Below, piece after piece: positions 34,037-47,507 of a stretch of DNA of 64,000 nucleotides. The stretch's first letter is position 1. Each line of letters begins with the position of its first letter. Under the pieces are notes generated by a model that was not told where the DNA came from, ran no database searches, and saw nothing but the letters and a program-made list of their open reading frames with translations. The stretch is taken from the NCBI RefSeq assembly GCF_027942865.1, contig NC_134522.1, positions 6,726,849 to 6,790,848 of the forward strand, written 5' to 3'. The stretch comes from Odontesthes bonariensis. Taxonomy: Eukaryota > Chordata > Actinopteri > Atheriniformes > Atherinopsidae. The translations under genes were made by a program, and so were the position numbers.

Positions 34037-37000
34037 GTAATTTCAGTAGCTGTTAAGTTCTGTACATACAAAGTGAGATTGAATAAGTAGTAAGATGCTT
34101 TTGTAGACCATTTACTGTAGCTGTATTTGTTCTTCAGTCCATTTTCTAAGATTGTATTTTCCTTTTTCTGCAGAAATCAGATTTCTTCTGTACGGATGAG
34201 TCTGGCTATCTTATTGACTCCTCTCATCTGGACACTGATGATGACAGTGATCTTGAAATCCAAATTCAGGAGTCAGAAACTACCCAAATTACCCCAAACA
34301 CTCACGACACAACCGCTGACGGGTCTGTAGAAGCCTCTACGGGACCTTCGATTGCAGCACAGGAAGCAGAGGGAGGTGAAAACAAAAATGCTGGTGATGC
34401 AGCTGGACTTAATGAGGAAGCACATGCGACTCCTGCGACTGTAAATGAACAAGGTGGGTCTCCCTCCTCCTCCCCCTCCTGGCTGGGTTCTGCAGCGATA
34501 GGATGGTTAGGTCTGTCTAAAGAGGAGCAACGTGACAATTTGGCAGAAGGAGAGGAGGGAGATGAGAGGAAAGAGGCCGAGGCCGAAGAGTCGCTCACTT
34601 CCTCTGTGACGGGATGGCTTGGCTTTGGAGGAAAGGGGGAGCCAGATGATGCCAAAGAAAGTGTGAATATTGAAGAAACTTCTGATTCATTTGCTTCAAC
34701 TTTGACTGGGCTGTTCAGCTTTGGGGGTGAGAAAAAAAACGATGCAGCAAAAAATGAGCAAGACGAAGAAAGAGGAACGGATGAAGAAAAAGAGCCTGCG
34801 GAAACATTTAGGAGTAGGAGGATGTCTTTGGACCTGGAGGGCAGCCAATTACATGAAGAGGAGGAAAAAGAGACGGGGACATTGGGTTGGTTGAGGAATG
34901 GGCTGTCAGATAGGCTGGGGTTTGGATCAGCCAATCAGGATCCAGGACATGAAGCGAGTGGGGGAGAAGGTGAGGAAGAAAAGGAACAGCCAGCATATAG
35001 TTCTTGGGTGGATATGGGGATTGGGGGCTATTTTGGCTTTGGAAAAGATAATATTGAAGTTGATAAAGGTGAAGGAAATGAGAAAGAAAAGAATGCAACC
35101 TTAGCACAACTAGCTGAACCAGTGATTGTGGATACTAGTCAATCCCAGGCTACGGCGACAGAGGAGGAAAAGACCGGCAATGAATCACAGGTGGAAAAAC
35201 CACCAAAGGACCAAAATCTTTCATCTGCAGAGACAGATGCTAATGATGACAATAAAGTTGATGATAATAAAGATGCAGCCAGAGGGGAGAGCAGTGTCTC
35301 AGGTGTTGAAGCCGGACTAAAAGTTGATCACAAAGATATTTCAGCTAATACTAAGTTAGAGGAAGAATCCCAGCCTGAAGGTGGAATGTCATCCATGATT
35401 AGCAGCTTTTTCCAAACAGGTGATGCTAGAGATGAAAATTTAGAAGGTGAAGTTAAAATAGAGGAGGCAAGATCTGTACAAGTAGAGGATGAAAATCATC
35501 TGATGCCCAACTCAATGGAGAATGCAAGGGAGCCAGGAGAGGAGGAAATTAAGACTAAAAGTGACAATCAGGATTTTATAACACCTGAGCCTGAGCACAG
35601 TTTAGATGAATCGTGGTTAAACTCTTCAGGACAACCTGTAGGTACAGATGAGGAGGATGAAACAGATCGAAACAGAGACGCTGTGGAGGAGGAGGGGATC
35701 AAACTCACTGATGAGGTCGATAACTCGGCAGAAACAACTGATGTGTTCGTGAAAGATCAGAAAGAACATCAGAAAGGAGAAGAGAGTAATGAAGAGACAG
35801 ACTCGCCTCATGGAGAAGTTTTCAGAAATCAAACTGAGGATTCAGCAGAAGAGAATCAGGTTAGCGGTGGAACAGAGGAAATAAGTGGACAGAGTGAGCT
35901 TTTCTTCTCATCATCTGAGAAGGAAAAGGATCTTATCCCAGCCGAGGATAGTTTTACTCCTCCCATAACTGAAGCAAATGATAAAAGCTCAGATACTGTC
36001 ACTATAACTGATGATAACGCAGAGGCAGGGACCCTTCATGGTGAGTTATGTCAGGAAGAAGAAACACAAGGTGTGGATGACAGCTCTCAGGAATCTGTTA
36101 GTGAAAGTGCTGAAAGTCCGTATGGGAATGCCTCAGAGGAAGACCGAGGAACAATCTCTGATGAAGCCACGCTAAACATAAATCAGGCTTCTGTGTCTCC
36201 GCAGACTGAATACAGTGAAGAAGATATTAGAGATGCAGATGAGCAGAAGGAAACAGTGAAAGATCAGCATGAACAAACCGAGGAAGCATCAGGCTTTAAG
36301 GAAGACTTTTCAAGCGACAGTGATCTAAAACACACGGAAGCAGGGGGTGGAAAAGTGGAAGATTTTATGAAAGGGGAAAAGAAAGAGGCGATGGAGGTGA
36401 AGGAAAATGAGATAGTTGAGGATTTAAAGGAAGAAGAGAAGCTGATAGAAGTTAAAGAGGTTAAGGAAGAAACACAGGGAGAGGAACAGCGGAAGGAAAA
36501 GGAGGAGATAAAAGAAGAGGAGAAACAGGAATCAGAAGGGGAGGAGGAGAAGAAGGTGGAAGATTCAAAGGAGGAAGAAATAGAAGAATTTAAATGGGAG
36601 AAGAAAGGAGAGGAAGTGATGGAATTAAAGGGAGAAGAGAAGCTGATAGAAGTTAAAGAGGTTAAGGAAGAAACACAGGGAGAGGAACAGCAGAAGGAAA
36701 AGGAGGAGATAAAAGAAGAGGAGAAACAGGAATCAGAAGGGGAGGAGGAGAAGAAGGTAGAAGATTCAAAGGAGGAAGAAATAGAAGAATTTAAATGGGA
36801 GAAGAAAGGAGAGGAAGTGATGGAATTAAAGGGAGAAGAGAAGCTGATAGAAGTTAGAGAGGTTAAGGAAGAAGCACAGGGAGAGGAACAGCAGGAGGAA
36901 AAGGAGGAGATAAAAGAAGAGGAGAAACAGGAATCAGAAGGGGAGGAGGAGAGGAAGGTGGAAGATTCAAAGGAGGAAGAAATAGAAGAATGTAAATGGG

Positions 37001-40000
37001 AGAAGAAAGGAGAGGAAGTGATGGAATTAAAGGGAGAAGAAGAGGCAAATAAGGCAAAAGAAGACCAGCAGCATGAGGTGGATGAACTAAAGGTAGAGGA
37101 GAAACAGGTAGAAGAGATAATGGCGCAAGAAACGCAGGTCAGGGTGAACGGGTCAAAGGAATTTGAGGAGTCAAGTGAACATGAGAAGATTAAGGAAGGA
37201 CGACAGATGCAAGAAGTGCAGGTGGAAATAATTCAGAGTGACTTTAGTAGGCCAGCATTAGAAAGCAATGAGAAAGCGACACCAGATGATATCAGCTCGT
37301 TTACGGAAACAGTCACGCGTACAGAAATCCCACAGGTGGAAGAAGAGAAGGGAGAGGAGAAAGATGATAAACAAAAGGAGGTGCAGGAAGTGACTGATGG
37401 AAAGATGGAGGGGGAGGAGGCTGCAGAAAATCAGCAGAGGAATCATGAGGCAAATGACAGCCTTGAATGTTCAAATGAGCACTGTGGTCAAGATGGAGAT
37501 GAGGGGGCAGTGATGGAGGGAGATGCCTCAGAGGATGGAGCAAGCTCAGGAGGTGAAGGGGCAACGTGGACGGGAGGGCAAACCGATCCTGCAGAGCAGA
37601 CAGGAGAGAGGCAGGCGATAGATTCTGATGAAGAAGCATCAAATAACGTTGGGAATGATGACTCTGAAGGGCAAACAAGGAAAACTAATGGTAAAACCTT
37701 TGGAAGTGATTCCCACAGAGGTGGAGGAGAACTTCCACTTCCACCCGATGAGCCCAATGAAAGTCAGGTTGTGACATCTGAACAAACTGGAGCCTCAGAA
37801 AGTGAGACTGGAGGAGCTTTCGGTGTTTTCAAGAATGCCTTTGGCTTTTTTAGCCAAACACCCACCACTGAACCTCAGGGGTCAACACAATCAGGTGAGA
37901 CTTCACAGCCCGAAGCCTCTTTGACTCCTGAACAAGAACTAGACTCAACCGCTGATTCACACCATCCTGAAGAAGCGTACACAGCCTCTCCCACAGAGCA
38001 GCCTCAAACCGCTGCCGGAACCGTTCTCCATACTGCACCTTCAACCACAGACGCACCCCACCAAACAAAAGCCCTCATCAAACATTATAAGAACCTTCTC
38101 GTCCACATAAACGCCGATGAGACGGCCGTTTTGATGGAACTTCTTGGGCAACACAAGCTGCAGTTTTTAGATTACATTTTGGTGAGTTCAGAGGCCGTGA
38201 CTGAAAACCGAGAAGAGGAGCGGTCTATATTGTCAGATATAGAGAGGCTTCTGAATCACCACAGGGAGACGTTGCTCGCTCCCAGTATGAGGCTCACTGA
38301 TGCACCACAGGAAGACAAACAAAGGATCACAATGCTCAGTGCACTTCAGAAGCTGGAAATGTTATTGAAAACTGTGACAAAAACTTTCAACACAGGAATG
38401 TCAGATGTCAGTAATCATCAAGGTATTCTTTTGTCTCACCATCATGGCTGATATGATTGATATTTTGATCGAATTTAATATGGAAGTTCATGTATGATGA
38501 GTCAATCAGGCTGTGTGTGTGTTCCACTCAAGACTCGTCAATTGACCAAGACAACAACATCCGCAGAGATGAGCAGAAGAGAGTGGAGAGCAATCAGATG
38601 GGTGGTGGCAAACTTAAAGAGAATAACTTTGTGGATGAGGAAAGAAGAGATAAAGGAAGTGAAGAAGAGGGAGCATCCGGCCCTCACACTCAGCCAGGAT
38701 CACCACAGCCACAGGAAGGTATGCATAACCCAAGTATTATTCAGGAAAACATAAAAAGACAAAATATGCAATGACATCAGAGAAGGAGGGCTGTTTTAAT
38801 TATAGCATCCTCGCTCCTGCAACAGTACAACACATTATACCAAGATAAGACATTTGGATATTTTGTTTCATCAATATAATTGTGACAAAAGGTTATGATA
38901 AGTGTGACTGTAATTCCAGGAGTAATCAGGCAAAGTCTGGACTTCATTCATCGGGTGGTTGAGGACGTCACCATCCACACTCATGCAGTGAGGGGGTTCC
39001 TCATATGGTTTACCGTTAAAGTAAGAGCTGAAAGAGTTTGTTTATAATCTACTGATAGAATGTATACGCTATTTGTTTGGCAAGCGACATCCATTTGTAT
39101 TATAGACTTTCCTCTAATCTACATGGATAATTATGTGTGAGGAGCATACTTGATAAAAGGGTGTGTTTTACTTTTTGGGTTTTTCTAAGCCAAACTGGGA
39201 CTCACAGAGAGAATAATCTCCAAAACTTTATTAGCACATTTTTTAATGTTTGTGACAGTCTGTTATAAGCTTTTATTTATCTTGTTATGAGCCATTTCCA
39301 ACAGGTATGCTGTGCTGAATATGATAATAACCTAAAAATGTTTGCAACAATGTGTCCTTTGATAACACAACATTTATTATTTGCTTGCCCCTGGAAATAA
39401 TTCTATGATACTAAATAAGTTTCAAGTTGACAAATTCATCTTCACAGTCGAGGTATTCGATGTCCTGAAAAGCTCATGATTCCTTGAATAAGTATGTGCC
39501 AACATTGCTAAATTGAGACTTCGTTTCTGTCCGGAAGATATTCATATGCTGATTAAATCAGAGCATAAAGGTACATGTAGAGTGCCACTGGACCATTTGA
39601 TCTCCAATGGAAGTTGTTCTTCTTCCACACTAGACATTTGTCCAACTCTGTACTCCAGATTGCATCTTTGCACTGCATGATGTTTGATTCAGGACACTCT
39701 CCCCACTCGGTATCGAGTGTGTCCGCAAAATGTGACGTATTAATCAAAAACACATCAATTAGCAGAGTTGCAGCCGTGCAATTTCAAGAATTATTTGTCT
39801 CTTGAAATTGCATAAATGAAAAAAATACTTGTTCATATAACAACCAACATACCTCTGTGTGTAACAAAAGTGTTTGAACTGCTTCATATTCACACAGATT
39901 ATTAATAATCCATTAAATGTGCTATGTTTCAGTACAAATGTAATTTTGAAAAACCAAAGCTTTGAGTTTAAATCAACTAATAATCATTAATTACAATGTG

Positions 40001-43000
40001 TGGATGAGGTCAAAGCAGGGTTTGTATACTTTACAATTTACTAATCAGATTTAGATGTGTTTTTAGAGGCAAAATTTGATTTAGAACAATGAACAACTGG
40101 TTGCTTGAATGGTCAAAAGCCACGTCTTGATCCTGTGGTGTGTGGTTCTTTAAGGCATTGCACTTGTGAAATGTTGATCTGACTCTCCCCTTAACATTCA
40201 GCTTTGCCTTCGTCTCAGTTGTCAGGCTGGCTTGACTCTGTCACCATCCATCACATTTGGGTGTGTTACACTCTGAGCCAGTTGGCTATCAACACAGCTG
40301 AAAGGCAAACTGTTTGTCAGGGGGCAAGCGAGTCATATGTTTAGATGGAGGAAAATGAGGCCAGGTTGGTGAGTATTAAGTTTAGATACACGGTGTGAAT
40401 TTAAGCTGCCAGGTTGACTCAAGTTTTCACCTGCGTCCTACTTAGGTTGACATTAGCCAGTGGCTGTAACTCAAAGCCGGACATATATGGAGGTTTTCTG
40501 CTTCAGAGAAAAGTTTTTCGGGAACATATATGCGACAGTTATAACAGTTAGTTGGAAAGTCATGGTGATCTTCAAAAAGAGTTCATTTTCGTTTAAATGA
40601 CACCTGTTTCCCCTGGTGTCACTTTGAAAACGCTCCGACGTGCCAGTGTGGCATCTTACAATTGGTGACGTTGCGTTGAAACCATTTACATCAGCGGGGG
40701 TGTTTTAATTTCTGTGTGGACATCTAAGTTCATAAAACAATATAATTATGTCGTGTTATGCTTTACAGAGTTAATATTTGTTGTTTGTTTAATTGTAAGA
40801 TTTAAATGTGTTTCAGTTTTATGGATTTGTTACAGTAAGCTTAAAGAGATAATTAAGTATTTTGGACTTCCCTACGACATGATGTGGGAGGTGGTACAGT
40901 CTTTAGCGTCAGTGTTGTGAATAGGATGTGAAATCGCCGTTAACCCGGCTGACAGCTCCACTTTCTAGTCGGTATAAACAAAATTATAACAAAATTATAA
41001 GCCAAATGAAATAATTCGGACATGGCGGAACACCCGGCAAGTGACCAGTTGGCCAGCAAAGCGGTCTACTTCCAGGCGACGGCAGAAGCTTACTACAGTA
41101 TCGCCGTGGAGAAAGTGAAGGATGTACGTTATGTGGCAGGTTTCGTTAGCATTTCCCAGTTAGCCACCATAGCATAAATAACGTAACTGACTGTCATATT
41201 ATCGAAAATGAGTTATTGTTTTTTTTATAGTTTGAGCTACATCTGGGTATTTATGCCTCTCATTATTTGCTACATTTGTGCAGTGGCAGTGCTACTGACC
41301 AGCTGTCAATACAGTTTTCATAGGTCCTGTTGTTTTTTTTTTTATACGTGTTTGTGATTGTTAGCATAGTTAGCTTTAAATACTGAACTAATGATTGCCA
41401 ATGACACCAGTCTTGTATTATTTTTGCTTTCTTGCTTATTGTAATTTTAACAAGAAAATGCCTGGCGTTATTTAATCTTCTCTGATGTTGACATATTTGC
41501 TGATATTATTTCAGAGCTGCAATCTGCTCTCAAAACAGCTGTTCAGGAAACAGTGTATCTGCTTAGTACTGGTATTAAGAAGGCTAGTTGTCATAATAAT
41601 ATAAAACTTCTAGACTAGGGGGATAGAAATACAAATAAAACCTCTACTTGTTGGAGCAACAGCTGTTTTAAAATGAGTTGTCTGATGAGATTAAATCACC
41701 ATATGCTTTAACAGATGAATATAAGCTGCATGAAACCACCTTTAACGTTGAGAACATTCATTATAAAAGTGATGTTTTTATCCACAAGGACGTCCATGAA
41801 GTACTAAGCTGCAAAGCCTAATGTCCACAACATCAGAGCCACTTATACTTGGTGTATAATGAAGGTTATAAACCTGCTAATAATTGAAAATAATAATAAA
41901 GCAGCTCTTTTGTTCACCTCATTCAGGTTGTTTCATCACTGCCTGATGACATCAGACCAGGACCAGACCTGTATGGTGTACCATGGGAACCGGTTATCTT
42001 CACCAGTCTGGTGGGGCTGGTGACAATCGTGTTGTTCACCTGTAGATGTTACCACTCTGTGAGTGCTCAGCCATGCATAATTACATCGTCATCGTCGTTA
42101 TTTATTTATTTTTCCACAGTCTGTGAATAAACACAAAAATATTCCCACTTGTTCTCATTGTTTTCTTCTTATTTCCTCACAGATCAAAAGCAGAATGTAT
42201 CGAAGTAAGTTCTCATAACAGAAACCTTGTTAACGCAGCTTTACGAATGATGAATGTATGAATAATAAATAAATGACATGAAATTAATATTTTGAAGTAA
42301 TTGTATAAGATTTATTGTTCCCTTTTTTAGGTAAGGAGCGGTGGATGGCTGAACAGGTTGCAGAGCTGCTGGATGAGAAGTGTAAAGTCCTTGAGAGTCT
42401 CAGTCAGTGTCAACAAGAGGTTAGTGCTTGTGGCATGTGATGAAAGACCTCTGGCTTGAGACACAACTGCTTTCACATTACCGAGCTACTAGTTTTAGCT
42501 AAAAATTGTATTCCAGGTTGTTCTACAAAGCAATTATACGTAACTACAAACTTGAATTAACATCCCGAGGAGATGCATTTATTACGGCCATAATGAGAAC
42601 TGTTCTCTGTGAGTTATTTCTTCATTATGTGTCATTTGCAGTATGATGAGCTGGAAGATTCACTGAGGGACAGTGGTGTCCTGGCCCAAACTCAAAAGGC
42701 AGAACATCTGGAGGTAATGCAGAGAAAACCAAGAGTTCCACGTATACTTAGAAATGCTTGAAAATCTGAAAACCTGACTTCTATTTATTTGCTTCATCAG
42801 TTCACAAAAAAACTCATATTTATCCTTCAATGCTTAAAATGAACTTCCCAGTGAAATTGCATTTTTTTTTGTGTGTAATTGTGCATGATCAGATTAAGAG
42901 GAATTTGTTTTGAGTAGGCAGAGGCAGACAAACCATATTATATAATTAATATTAATAAGGATTTTCCAAGAAAACGAAGAACTGCATGTAATGCAATGCA

Positions 43001-46000
43001 AGGTTCTCGGATTACATTGTCGTCATACCTGTTTAGACAACAAGGACCTGTAGTGTTCCCAGTTGATGGATTAACGTTTTATGTGGATTTAGTTTTTGAC
43101 AATTTGGCATTATCCTCAATTCCTGCTGCAAATCAGTTAGGGAGCAGGTTTGTCTAATATAAGCAGAATTGAATGATGGTTTTCAATGTTGTTTTCATAA
43201 ATCTGCTCAACCATCACTGTTCAGATGGTTGTGATTGATGCATCGATAATAAGAGGAACGTTTCAGTGAGGTTCAGAGGAAAAGGTCCATCCTTCTGTAT
43301 CCTGTAAAATCTGAGGAATATTTTAGTGGAGAACAAGCTCTTCAGCCTTCCCTGTGTCTTTTTATGAATTAATCTCTAATTGTTCTCTTCATATTTGCTT
43401 TAAAAGAGGAGAAAAAATTGTAATTGCTTTCTGCAAATAGTTGTTCCAACCCAACCAACCTATTCAAAGATTTCTTTACTCAAACCAAGGTGGTTTGAAG
43501 AGCCAAACACACAACCAGTTGATATCTCACCTGTTTCTTCCCTTGTTTTGTTCTCTCTGAAGAGTTTTCTAAATATATGTGGTTGTCTTTTAAACTGCAG
43601 GTTAAAGCCAGACAATTAGAACACACTAAAAGCGAGCTGGGGAGGGATCTGGAACAACTGAAGGATCAACTGGACCACCAGAGGGAACATAGGCAAGAGC
43701 AAGAAAGGAGGGTAGGAGCACACACGCGTCGAGTTGACTATGTAAACCGAGAAACAGTAGTATTATTAGATGGTATTGATATATATATATATAAAATATT
43801 TTCTGGGTTCTCCTTCCAGTTAACTGTGCTTGAGGAGAACATGAAAGCATTTGAAGAGGAAACCAAAAACCTCCAGTCACAGGACGAGCAGGTGCAGCCA
43901 TTAATTACCTTCTTTTCTTTCTTTTTTTTTTGGTAACTTCTTGTTTTTTCTTCTTCTTTTTCTGAGTTTCACATGAAATTATTACTGCTGTTCTGCCTCT
44001 AGGCACAAACAACTTTGAAGATATATAATATGAATAGTGAAAGATTGCAGAGGAACCTGGACACAGCAGGAGAGGAGAACTCAGTGCTGCAGGAGAGCAA
44101 TGCTCAGGTAGGCTGAGGTATTGTTATTACTGGTTGTAAAGCAGATGGTTTGCTTCCAAATGGTTGATGTAGTGGCCGTATTCTCTGTATCCAACTTAAT
44201 TTTCTACCAAATTCATGTAAAGATTTGCACAAATGCACTTTCTACATGTGTTTCCACTTTTTCTTGCTCCATTATTTTGTCTCTGTGTCTTTCCATCTAC
44301 AGTTGACGCAGGAAGTGGAGGGCTGGGCAGAAAGAGTGAGTGAGCTGGAAGCAGAGATGCGAAGATGTGAGGTTTCCCACAGTGGGATGCTGCAGGATGT
44401 TACCAACAAGGACGAACGTATAACGGTACGATTGCCTCCTCCACTGATTGGGATTTATTTGAACTGGTTTACTACATTGAACAAGGTTCTCAGACCCAAG
44501 TTATGCCTGTAGAACTCAGTGATGTCAAAGAATTAATTTATCTTCATTTGTAACTCTTCAGTCCTTAACCGATCAGCTGCTGAGGATGAAAGCTTGGGAT
44601 TCAGAGCTGGAGGAACAGGAAGTTGAGGAAGGAGGAGAGAACAGGGCAACAGAAAAAGGAGAGGAAAATGGAAGAGGGGACCTAACTGGCAAACATCTCC
44701 AGAAAGTCCAGAAACTCATTTTTGCTGCTAAGGTACATGAATAACATGAGATAATTTATGATTCACAGATACACAGAAACTTTCTCATAGAGAAAATGAG
44801 CCATTTTCTCTAATTAAAAGGACTTCATCACATCTTACTGACTGTGCATTTTACTACAATAAACACATACCATCATGTTCCATTTTCTATTGTGGTGATG
44901 CATTTATTTCAAAAACGTTTCGGTAAATCTGCAGTTCAGCCTCTGGTAACCTCTCTGTGCTTGTGTGTAGCTTAACGCAGACCTCAAATCAGTGGATGAA
45001 GACAAGGACCGAGTATTTGCCAAACTGAATGATGAGGTCAAAGCTAAAGAAGACCTGCAAAGTAAGTTAACTCGACACCGATGTCTGTTTTTATCAAGGT
45101 TGTAATAGATGTCAGAGCCAACGTGATCACCTGAGACAAAGAGTATCTTTTTCATCAAACTGCAGTTGTTAAACTGTGTGTTTTCATTTTTATTCTATTT
45201 TTTTATTCTCTTTAAATTGCTTGTTTTTATGCTGCTTTATGCTGTTTGTTTTAAATGCCTTGTCTTTATGTAAAGCATTGAGTTGCCTGTGGTATGAAAT
45301 GCGCTATATAAATAAAGATGCCTTGCCTTGCCTTAAAGATTTATGTTTTTCTTTAAAGTGAGCATCGAGGAGCTGGAGAATGAGAAGTTAACACTGCAGA
45401 CTGACAGTGTGCACTACTCCGATCAGGTAGCTCATCTCAGCCGTCACTGTGATATTTATTATAACGTTGTTTCGTGCACGTTCCTCTTTTGGATCAATCA
45501 AACTAATTCATGTGTTCAGGTCCAACGACTACAACAGAAACTCCAGATTATGACAGAAGTGTATCAGGAGAATGAGCTCAAGCTGCACAGGTATAAACTC
45601 ACAGATAAAGCTACACGTGTGAAACAGTTACAGAAAATAATGTTCCTAAAAATGTGGAATTGAATATTTGTTTTGCAGAATGCTGACGGTGGAAGAGAAG
45701 GAGCGTCTCCAGAAAGAAGATAAGTTGAATAAAGCTGACAAAAACATTGCAATGGCAATGGAAGAACTGAACAACTACAGGTAGCTGCTATGTGTTAGAA
45801 TTTAGTATTTAGAAATATAACAGAATATAATATCCTTGAGGAATTTGTCTGTCTTCCACACAGTCTCACCTGTTTTTTTTTTTTTTTTCTTTTCAGGCAA
45901 CGAGCAGAAGAGATGGAGGAAGAGCTGGAAAAAACCAGACAGTCCTACCAAACTCAGATATCAGCACATGAGAAGAAGGCTCATAATAACTGGGTTAGTA

Positions 46001-47458
46001 AAACTCTGCCAGAGAGCAATCCAAAAAGATTAGTCGCAATGTGCAGGGTTTTTAATATATATATATATATATATATACATATATTTTTTTTCTTTTTAAT
46101 GATTTTATTGCCTTCTTGTGATTTTATGTAGCTGTGAAGCACTTTGAATTGCCCTGTGTATGAATTGTGCTCTATAAATAAAATTGCCTTGCCTTGCCTT
46201 AATGCTGATGTTTCTGTAAAAAAAAAAAGATTTTACATTTAAATGCTGGACTTATTGTGTATGAATCTTTGTAAAAACATTTTTCTGTGTTATTCATATC
46301 TCCAGTTGGCATCCAGAGGAGCAGAAAGAGACCTGTCAGACATCAGAAGAGAGAACGCCCTCCTAAGACAGAAGTAAGCATTATGTCAAGACTGAATGAT
46401 GGAGGAAGAGCTGTATTCCTCAAGCTTTGTCAAAACTCTTTCAGGTTATTCTCATTTAAAAATGCACGTTGTAGTGTGCAAACTTTAGGAGTACTCAAAG
46501 GTTGCGAGTTCACTTTATTTTAATGTTAGTGCCTCATGAAAATCCTTTGCCTAACTTAACAAATTAATCATAAGAGCTTGAATAAGGGCAACTGGACTAG
46601 AAGACGTTTGACCTCTCATCGGAAAGGCTTCGTGGGGAGTATCCGATTAATCTAGTTTAGAACTGAAGAAGCTTTTCAGAGGAGAGGTCAAATGTCTTCT
46701 AGTCCAGCTGCCCTTGTTCAAGCTCTTATGATTATCATGACCTGGATGACGAGAATCTACATCTAAACAAATTACATAAGTTTTTTATCTAAGTAAATTC
46801 AACACTGCCATAAACATGCATTAAAAAATATGAACAAACTGTTCATTGCATTGTACGGTACAGGTAAAAGGTATATTGGGCATATAGAGACATCCCAGTG
46901 CACTGTGTTCTGGGTAGTGGTTGCCACTTTGTATGACACACCTGTTGAACACACAACCAAAACAAATTGACCAACAGGAGCTCAACATCATCAAATAAAC
47001 AGAGAGAACAGTTAGTGCCTCTGTGCAGCCAGAAGCTTAAACAAAGAAGAAAAATACTTTCATGACACAGCAATTGTTCATCATTTATTATAAGGCTTTT
47101 TTAAAACTGAATAAAGACTCAGTTGAGATATACACAAAAGAGCAACGTCCATCTCTCCCTCACTGTTACTTCCATGTCCTATGGTCCCAGAATGTCTTGT
47201 GTTTTCATCATCATCGGACAAGCTCACTATTCTGTAATGTTTGTCTTTTTAATTACTCTCCTTTTAATTACTTGTTGTATGTAGATACTGTACACAGTAC
47301 TAAAAATATAAATAGCATTGTCTGGACCAGAAATGTTTGTCATAATCTAACTGAAGGTGTTTGTTTACAGACTCACAGATACACAGTTTAAAATGGACTC
47401 CCTTGACAAAGATCCATATGCTTTGGACAGTCTAGCTCGACCACTGCCTTTCCGAGGT

Positions 47459-47507
<49 letters not shown>

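Noticed and set aside
34302-34934. 210-codon minus-strand frame opposite mia2 exon 4
   Set aside because: Complement of acidic coding repeats; no independent support.
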